44,031 nucleotides of DNA from NCBI GenBank assembly GCA_016868205.1, contig VGHR01000012.1, forward strand, positions 1 to 44,031, written 5' to 3'. Under the pieces are notes generated by a model. It was not told the DNA's origin and made no database searches. It saw only the letters and a list, made by a program, of their open reading frames with translations. This stretch comes from Betaproteobacteria bacterium. Its GTDB lineage: Bacteria > Pseudomonadota > Gammaproteobacteria > Burkholderiales > Burkholderiaceae_C. This document shows positions 39,707 to 44,031 of the stretch, one piece after another (positions within the stretch are counted from its first letter, which is position 1; each line of letters opens with the position of its first letter). Made by a program: the position numbers and the translations under genes.

Positions 39707-39727
39707 GCTATTCTAAATTAGAATAGC
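39707..39727. promoter_or_regulatory. ModE operator in the modA/modE gap
   Basis: A perfect inverted repeat with 9-bp arms, GCTATTCTA/TAGAATAGC, and a 3-base centre. It lies between divergent modA and modE, in the position and shape of known ModE sites (a CGCTAT..ATAGC type palindrome). Molybdate-bound ModE would repress modABC and perhaps itself. Confidence 0.82.
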
Positions 39728-39753
39728 AAAATCAATCTTGATGCTTCGCGCCA

Positions 39754-40518
39754 ATGAAGACCGCACCGCTCCCCCTGGAAGAGCTGCTCGGACCGGGCAG
39801 CGCGGATAAGCGCCTGGAGGTTTTGCGGGCGATTGCCCAGACCGGCTCGATTTCGCAGGCAGCGCGCAGCACGGGTGTGAGCTACAAGGCGGGCTGGCAG
39901 GCGGTGGAGACCCTGAGCAATCTGGCGGGCGTGCCGCTGGTTGAAAAGCTGGTGGGTGGGGCCGGCGGCGGAGGCGCCCGATTGACGGCCGAGGGACAGC
40001 AATTGCTGCACGCCGCTGACCTGATGCGCAGCGCCCACAAGCAGGTACTGGCGCGGCTGCATCGGGGCAAGGCGGCGTGGAGTGCCGGTACGGTTGCCGC
40101 CGTCGGCTTGCGCACCAGCCTGCGAAACCAGCTGCCCTGCAAGGTTCAGGCGATCAGCGTCTCGCGCGGCCTGGTCCGAGTGAGTCTGGCCCTGGCGGAT
40201 GGCCAACTGCTGGGCTCTCGCATCACGCGTGAGAGCCTGCAGTTACTGGGCTTGCGGGTGGGCATGCCAGTACTGGCCCTTTGCAAGGCCACTGCGGTGA
40301 CCGTCGCTCCTCACATCGTGGCCATGGGCCAGGTCAATGTACTCAAGGGGGTGGTGGCTCGGCTGGCCGCTGGCAAGGTCTCGCAAGAGGTGTCAGTGCA
40401 ATTGGCGCCGGGCTTGCGGCTGGTGGGCTTTGCCGATGCAGATGCCGGCCTCAAGAGCCGCCAGCGCGCGATAGCGGCTCTTGAGGAGTCGGCCGTGGTC
40501 ATTGGTTTGGCGGCCTGA
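39754..40518 (+). CDS. modE: Molybdate-responsive regulator ModE
   Basis: A 254-residue regulator with an N-terminal winged-helix (LysR-like) domain (AIAQTGSISQAARSTGVSYKAGWQAVETL) and two C-terminal molybdate-binding TOBE (MOP) repeats (NQLPCKVQAISVSRGLVRVSL and the last ~70 residues with NVLKGVVARLAAG). It controls modABC through the palindrome 27 bases upstream of its ATG. It ends at a GC-rich hairpin shared with the convergent receptor gene. Confidence 0.93.
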   Translation: MKTAPLPLEELLGPGSADKRLEVLRAIAQTGSISQAARSTGVSYKAGWQAVETLSNLAGVPLVEKLVGGAGGGGARLTAEGQQLLHAADLMRSAHKQVLARLHRGKAAWSAGTVAAVGLRTSLRNQLPCKVQAISVSRGLVRVSLALADGQLLGSRITRESLQLLGLRVGMPVLALCKATAVTVAPHIVAMGQVNVLKGVVARLAAGKVSQEVSVQLAPGLRLVGFADADAGLKSRQRAIAALEESAVVIGLAA

Positions 40519-40542
40519 TCGCCGCCCTCGGCGCGATCAGGC
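40513..40542. terminator. Hairpin between modE and the ABC receptor gene
   Basis: A perfect 10-bp stem (GCCTGATCGC/GCGATCAGGC) with a 10-base loop overlaps the modE stop. It is shared by two convergent genes, so it may act as a bidirectional terminator, though no T-run follows. Confidence 0.6.
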
Positions 40543-40550
40543 GCCGCTCC

Positions 40551-41744
40551 TCAGCCCTGCAGCTTGGAACCCGGAGGCGCGAACTCCCGCGGATGGACCA
40601 CGATCCATTTGCCGTTTTGGACCTGTTTGATACGGTTGGCGTCATCGCCGTAGTTGTTCGGTCCGTCAAAGCGCAGCCGGCCGACGATGGTGTCGACCCG
40701 GTTCTTGCGCAGCCAGTCGGCGATGCGCTTGTCGTCCAAACTGTTGGTGCCCTTCACGCCGGCCTCAAGCACCTGCCAGCCCGCAAAGGCGTTGGCAGCC
40801 TGCAGTTCAAAGGCGGTGTCGGGCAAATTGGCTTTGGCCGCGCGGTCGTTGAAGGTCTTGAACACATCCGTGTAAGCCGGGTTGCTGGTAAAGGGCGCAT
40901 GCTGCTCAAATGTGGTGAAGGACAAGGCATTGGCACCGAGCGGGGATTGCGCCATCGGCCCCGGCGTTGGATAGAGATGAAAATGCAGCTTGGGTCGGTA
41001 GTCAATTTTGGCCAGGGCCTCAAGCAGTTGGATGCTCTCCGGGCCGATGGAGCCAACCCATAAGAAGTCGGGGTTGGTGTCCTTGATGCGCGAGGCAATC
41101 GAGCCGAAATCGCGATTGCCGAATTCCCATTCGAGCCACAAGACTTCGCGCATCCCGCGCTTCTTGAACACCTCGCGCGCACCGGCTGACATGAACACGA
41201 CGGATGGGAACTTGCTGGTGACCAGGGCAACCGTTTGTGGTCGGACGCCGGCTGCCTGAAAGGAGTCGAGCAGGGTGGTGGGCGAGGTGGTGCCTGGCTC
41301 ATGCCCCATGGCATAGGCCGGGAAGTGCATTTCGTACTTGGCCAGCGAAGGAATGCCAAAGGAGTTGGTGATGATGAATTTGTTGTATCGCTGGGCCACA
41401 CCCATGGCCGCCAGCGAGTTGGCTGTGGCGTAAGGCCCCATGATCAGGTCGACCTTGTCGACGGTGATCAGCTGTTCGTACTGGGTTCGGGCCAGATCGG
41501 GCCTGGATTGATCGTCTTTCATCACCCATTCGACCGGGCGGCCAAGCAGGCCTCCCCGACGGTTGAGTCCCTCCAGGAAGATCTCGGTCGAGATCTTGTG
41601 CAGCATGGCCGTGGCGGCCAAGGGGCCCGTCATCGACATCGTGCTGCCCACACGGATGGGCTGGCCCTGCGCTCTGGTGAGGGTGGGCAGGGCGGCCAGG
41701 GCGACGGTAGAACCCAATGCCTTTAGAAATGGACGCTTTTGCAT
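40551..41744 (-). CDS. Leu/Ile/Val-type ABC transporter substrate-binding protein
   Basis: A 397-residue periplasmic receptor (PBP type I, LivJ/AmiC-like) with a signal peptide (FLKALGSTVALAALPTLTRA). Family blocks are IRVGSTMSMTGPLAATA, LNRRGGLLGRPVEWVMKDDQS, VDLIMGPYATANSLAAMGVA and TTLLDSFQAAGVRPQTVALVTS. Many relatives in Burkholderiales bind aromatic acids rather than amino acids, and the divergent neighbour here cleaves aromatic rings. The other ABC subunits are not in the window. The divergent gap to the dioxygenase (about 270 bases) holds both promoters. Confidence 0.9.
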   Translation of the reverse strand: MQKRPFLKALGSTVALAALPTLTRAQGQPIRVGSTMSMTGPLAATAMLHKISTEIFLEGLNRRGGLLGRPVEWVMKDDQSRPDLARTQYEQLITVDKVDLIMGPYATANSLAAMGVAQRYNKFIITNSFGIPSLAKYEMHFPAYAMGHEPGTTSPTTLLDSFQAAGVRPQTVALVTSKFPSVVFMSAGAREVFKKRGMREVLWLEWEFGNRDFGSIASRIKDTNPDFLWVGSIGPESIQLLEALAKIDYRPKLHFHLYPTPGPMAQSPLGANALSFTTFEQHAPFTSNPAYTDVFKTFNDRAAKANLPDTAFELQAANAFAGWQVLEAGVKGTNSLDDKRIADWLRKNRVDTIVGRLRFDGPNNYGDDANRIKQVQNGKWIVVHPREFAPPGSKLQG

Positions 41745-42015
41745 AAAGTCTCCTGTGGGTCGGATGGGTCGGTCGAAGAGGGCTCGAGCGTAACGCGGTC
41801 CCCTCGACCTTGTTGCCGTCCGGATTATTCGAGACCTTATAAAAATACCGATCAGGGCTATCCCGTAGTCCCCCGACCTGCCGCCCAGCTTGGGCGGGTG
41901 AGGGGCATATACGCCAGGCCGGAAAGCCGTTACATTGTGCTGTGGATGCGCCCGACGGTCGCCAAAAACGCGTGGACCGGTCGCGGCGATTTTTAAAGCT
42001 CAACAGGAGATGGAC

Positions 42016-42909
42016 ATGAACGCACCCACGGAGGGCGGACTCAAGAGCCGCTACGACGCTGCTGATTTGATTACCCAGGAGGTTCTCAAGCGCTATGAGA
42101 GCACGCCCGATCCGCGTCTGCGCGAGATCATGCTGTCTTTTATTCGTCACCTGCACTCCTTTGCCAAGGAGGTCAAACTTACCTCCAAGGAGTGGGCCTA
42201 CACCATGAATTTGTTGGAGGAAACCGGCAAGTGGTGCGGTCCCGGGCGTAATGAGTTCATTATTTTTTCCGACGCTCTGGGGCTGTCCATGCTGACCGTC
42301 ACCCAAGACTACCCGCGGCCCGCGCACACCACCGAGCCGACTTTGGTGGGGCCCTTCCTGCTCGAAAACGCACCCGAATTCCCGCTTGGGGCAGACATCA
42401 GCGCCGGTGCACAGGGCACCCCCCTGTTTGCGCAGGGCACGGTGCGCGATGTCAATGGCAATCCGCTGCCTCACGCCAAGATCGATGTTTGGCACTCTGA
42501 CGACCGTGGTCTGTATGATGTGCAACAGGACCTGGAGACCAATGGCCCCTGGGCGCGCGCCTTGTTGACGGCCGATGCCAAGGGCCACTACAGCTTTTGG
42601 TCCATCATGCCAGTGGATTACCCGGTCCCGCAGGAGGGGACGGCCATCATCATGCTGAGCAACACCACCGGCCGCAGCTGGCGTCCGGCCCATCTGCACT
42701 ATCGCGTGCAGGCGCAAGGCCAGCGGCCCCTGGTCACTCACATCTTCGACCGCAACAGCAAGAACCTCGACGCCGATGCGGTCTTCGGCGTGCGACCTTC
42801 TCTGATTGCCGACTTTGTCCACCACAAGGGGGGCACCGCCCCCGATGGCAAAGTGATGGACGGCGACTTTTACACGCTCGATTACGACTTCATCATGGTG
42901 CCCGCCTGA
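42016..42909 (+). CDS. Hydroxyquinol 1,2-dioxygenase (intradiol ring-cleaving)
   Basis: A 297-residue intradiol dioxygenase most like hydroxyquinol 1,2-dioxygenase, which opens 1,2,4-trihydroxybenzene to maleylacetate (tautomer of 3-hydroxy-cis,cis-muconate). An N-terminal helical dimerisation domain is followed by the catalytic beta-sandwich. Fe(III) ligands are Tyr167 (GLYDVQ), Tyr202 (DYPVP), His226 and His228 (PAHLHY). ATG 42016 is chosen for AGGAG spacing; ATG 42010 is six bases earlier. No maleylacetate reductase is in view. Catechol dioxygenase is the main alternative. Confidence 0.88.
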   Translation: MNAPTEGGLKSRYDAADLITQEVLKRYESTPDPRLREIMLSFIRHLHSFAKEVKLTSKEWAYTMNLLEETGKWCGPGRNEFIIFSDALGLSMLTVTQDYPRPAHTTEPTLVGPFLLENAPEFPLGADISAGAQGTPLFAQGTVRDVNGNPLPHAKIDVWHSDDRGLYDVQQDLETNGPWARALLTADAKGHYSFWSIMPVDYPVPQEGTAIIMLSNTTGRSWRPAHLHYRVQAQGQRPLVTHIFDRNSKNLDADAVFGVRPSLIADFVHHKGGTAPDGKVMDGDFYTLDYDFIMVPA

Positions 42910-42928
42910 GCGGGCCGGCGGCGCGGGC

Positions 42929-43732
42929 TCAAATCAGGCGCGCGCTGACCGCGCCTGTATCGGCGAGGCGCAAGGCCACTTCGCAGAGTGCTTGCGGGAA
43001 TTGGGTCTTCACCAGGCTGCCGGTGGTCACGATGTCGCCGCCGCGCAGCGGGATGTTCCGCAGCTGGAGATGGTTGGCCAGCCATGCCAAGGCATCGAGC
43101 GGATGGCCGAGCACATCGCTGCCCCTGCCCCGGCCGACCTCCTGACCATTGACCAGAGCCAGACCCTCGACGCGGTCTAGTTGGTCAAAGGCCCAATCCC
43201 TCAGGGGGGGGGCCATCACCAGGCCAGCGTTCCAGGCGTTGTCGGCGATCAGGGTGAGGATGTTGCCCGGCAGCGCAGCGTAATCCGCCGCACGATCGTC
43301 GACCAATTCCAGAGCAGGATGTGCGCGCAGGATGTAGTCTGCAATATCGCGGCCCCAGGGACTCGGGCGTAGCGGCAGGTCGGCCCGCATTACAAAGGCG
43401 ATTTCAAACTCGACCGCCAGGCGGCCGAAGTTTGCTGCCTGAATCTGCGCGGCATCGCCATAGACCTGGCTGGCCAGCACACGACCGCTGATGCTGTCCG
43501 CGTAGCCCACCAGTTCCCTCATGGTTTTCGTCGTCAGGGCGATTTTGTAGCCCGCCGGTCGAGTGTCGAGCAGGGCGCATTTGCGCGTGACCAGCGAGGC
43601 TTGCACTGCATAAGCGGTACCTGCATCAGGCAGTTCGGCAGGCTCGCGCAGGCCTTCAAATCGCGCTTTGCGCTGATGTTGCTCCATCAGGGCAGCGGCG
43701 GCTGCGTCGATATGCGCGGATGTCCAGGCCAT
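42929..43732 (-). CDS. 2-keto-4-pentenoate hydratase / 4-oxalocrotonate decarboxylase family enzyme
   Basis: A 267-residue member of the hydratase/decarboxylase family of meta-cleavage pathways (MhpD/HpaH/DmpH), adding water to 2-hydroxypenta-2,4-dienoate or decarboxylating oxalocrotonate with Mg2+. Blocks are AGYKIALTTKTMRELVG, FGRLAVEFEIAFVM (metal-binding Glu pair), LRAHPALELVDDR and the C-terminal VTTGSLVKTQFP. It is convergent with the dioxygenase with only 19 bases between stops. It does not fit directly into the hydroxyquinol route, so it may serve another aromatic pathway. No partner genes are beside it. Confidence 0.85.
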   Translation of the reverse strand: MAWTSAHIDAAAAALMEQHQRKARFEGLREPAELPDAGTAYAVQASLVTRKCALLDTRPAGYKIALTTKTMRELVGYADSISGRVLASQVYGDAAQIQAANFGRLAVEFEIAFVMRADLPLRPSPWGRDIADYILRAHPALELVDDRAADYAALPGNILTLIADNAWNAGLVMAPPLRDWAFDQLDRVEGLALVNGQEVGRGRGSDVLGHPLDALAWLANHLQLRNIPLRGGDIVTTGSLVKTQFPQALCEVALRLADTGAVSARLI

Positions 43733-43895
43733 GGGATTGAGCTGCGGAGATGACGACGGAAGGATTGTGTCATCGGATCGACTGGGCCAGGGTGTCTGGG
43801 GCCGATGGCTTACAGGCGGGTTTGGGCGGCGTATTCCTTGACATCAGGTTCGAAATTGCGCCTTGGCGTAAGCTTGGGGGCAGGAGGTGAGCCGC

Positions 43896-44031
43896 ATGAA
43901 AATCCTGATCGCCGCTGTTGTCTGTACGGGGCTTGCGGGGCCGGCTTCTGCAGATTCACTGACTTATCGTGTGTCGCAGCTACCGGAAGCGCTCAAGAGC
44001 GTCTGGCAGCGCACCGTCCCTGAGATGACGG
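43896..44031 (+). CDS. Start of an exported protein, 3' partial
   Basis: An ATG at 43896 preceded by AGGAGGTGA opens a frame to the window edge (45 residues). It begins MKILIAAVVCTGLAGPASA, a clear signal peptide, followed by DSLTYRVSQLPEALKSVWQ. This frame was hidden behind a longer frame of no merit. The family is not recognised. Confidence 0.7.
   Translation, partial: MKILIAAVVCTGLAGPASADSLTYRVSQLPEALKSVWQRTVPEMT

Noticed and set aside
41299..42825. Minus-strand frame of about 508 codons across the ABC receptor and dioxygenase
   Set aside because: It reads antisense through the dioxygenase and out of frame through the receptor. The receptor frame with its signal peptide is clearly the real one.
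1..44031. CRISPR arrays, rRNA genes or a replication origin
   Set aside because: No regularly spaced repeats, rRNA-like stretches or DnaA-box clusters were seen on reading the window.

Overview
The window looks like the chromosome of a betaproteobacterium of the order Burkholderiales, probably Comamonadaceae or Alcaligenaceae. The reasons are the high GC content, four Bug-type (TctC) periplasmic receptors, OruR-like AraC regulators, a partial leucine-degradation carboxylase locus, and a HiPIP/MerR/BLUF group. This placement is inferred from gene content alone.

Layout. (1) 1-1530: the end of a metal (probably zinc) ABC importer, visibly less GC-rich than what follows. It is followed by an IS3-family orfA remnant (1683-1847) and a 3'-truncated methylcrotonyl-CoA carboxylase gene (1884-2474), which looks like an IS-associated deletion scar. 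(2) 2549-5360: HAD phosphatase, YeiH-type exporter and an orphan Bug receptor. (3) 5493-16430: a catabolic region with three related AraC regulators and two paralogous enzyme sets. Set A is quinone-oxidoreductase-like MDR, TauD-type dioxygenase and BKACE. Set B is BKACE, Bug receptor, MDR, TauD and an RBBP9-like hydrolase. This is the best candidate for an undescribed system: an oxidation-plus-beta-keto-acid-cleavage pathway present in duplicate. (4) 16431-17494: ExoD and a rhodanese gene that has lost its 5' end.

(5) 17544-22012: a redox/light group of MerR regulator (with 11-bp direct repeats at its start), Tat-exported HiPIP, Coq7-like di-iron protein, DUF4149 membrane protein, TPR lipo/periplasmic protein, DCC thiol protein and BLUF photoreceptor. 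(6) 22425-26161: an accessory patch. A CoA-transferase 3' fragment ends in an 81-bp sequence that is repeated directly 2.76 kb downstream. Between the copies lie a Fic protein, a decayed relE-higA pair and an intact relE-higA pair. Just outside lies a Phd-like/CcdA-tailed antitoxin with a CcdB toxin. Strong promoters and operator palindromes sit at several of these starts, and two transcripts are predicted to be leaderless.

(7) 26553-37144: a Bug receptor gene with an in-frame amber stop, MmgE/PrpD, DUF1439, PaiB, gamma-glutamyltransferase, a complete TctCBA tricarboxylate-type transporter, KDPG-type aldolase and a PfkB sugar kinase. Together the last five suggest uptake and breakdown of an organic or sugar acid. 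(8) 37119-40518: molybdate system modABC with divergent modE and a clear ModE palindrome between them. (9) 40551-44031: a Leu/Ile/Val-type ABC receptor, hydroxyquinol 1,2-dioxygenase, a 2-keto-4-pentenoate hydratase-family enzyme, and the start of an exported protein cut by the window edge.

No rRNA, complete tRNA, CRISPR array or integrase gene is visible.
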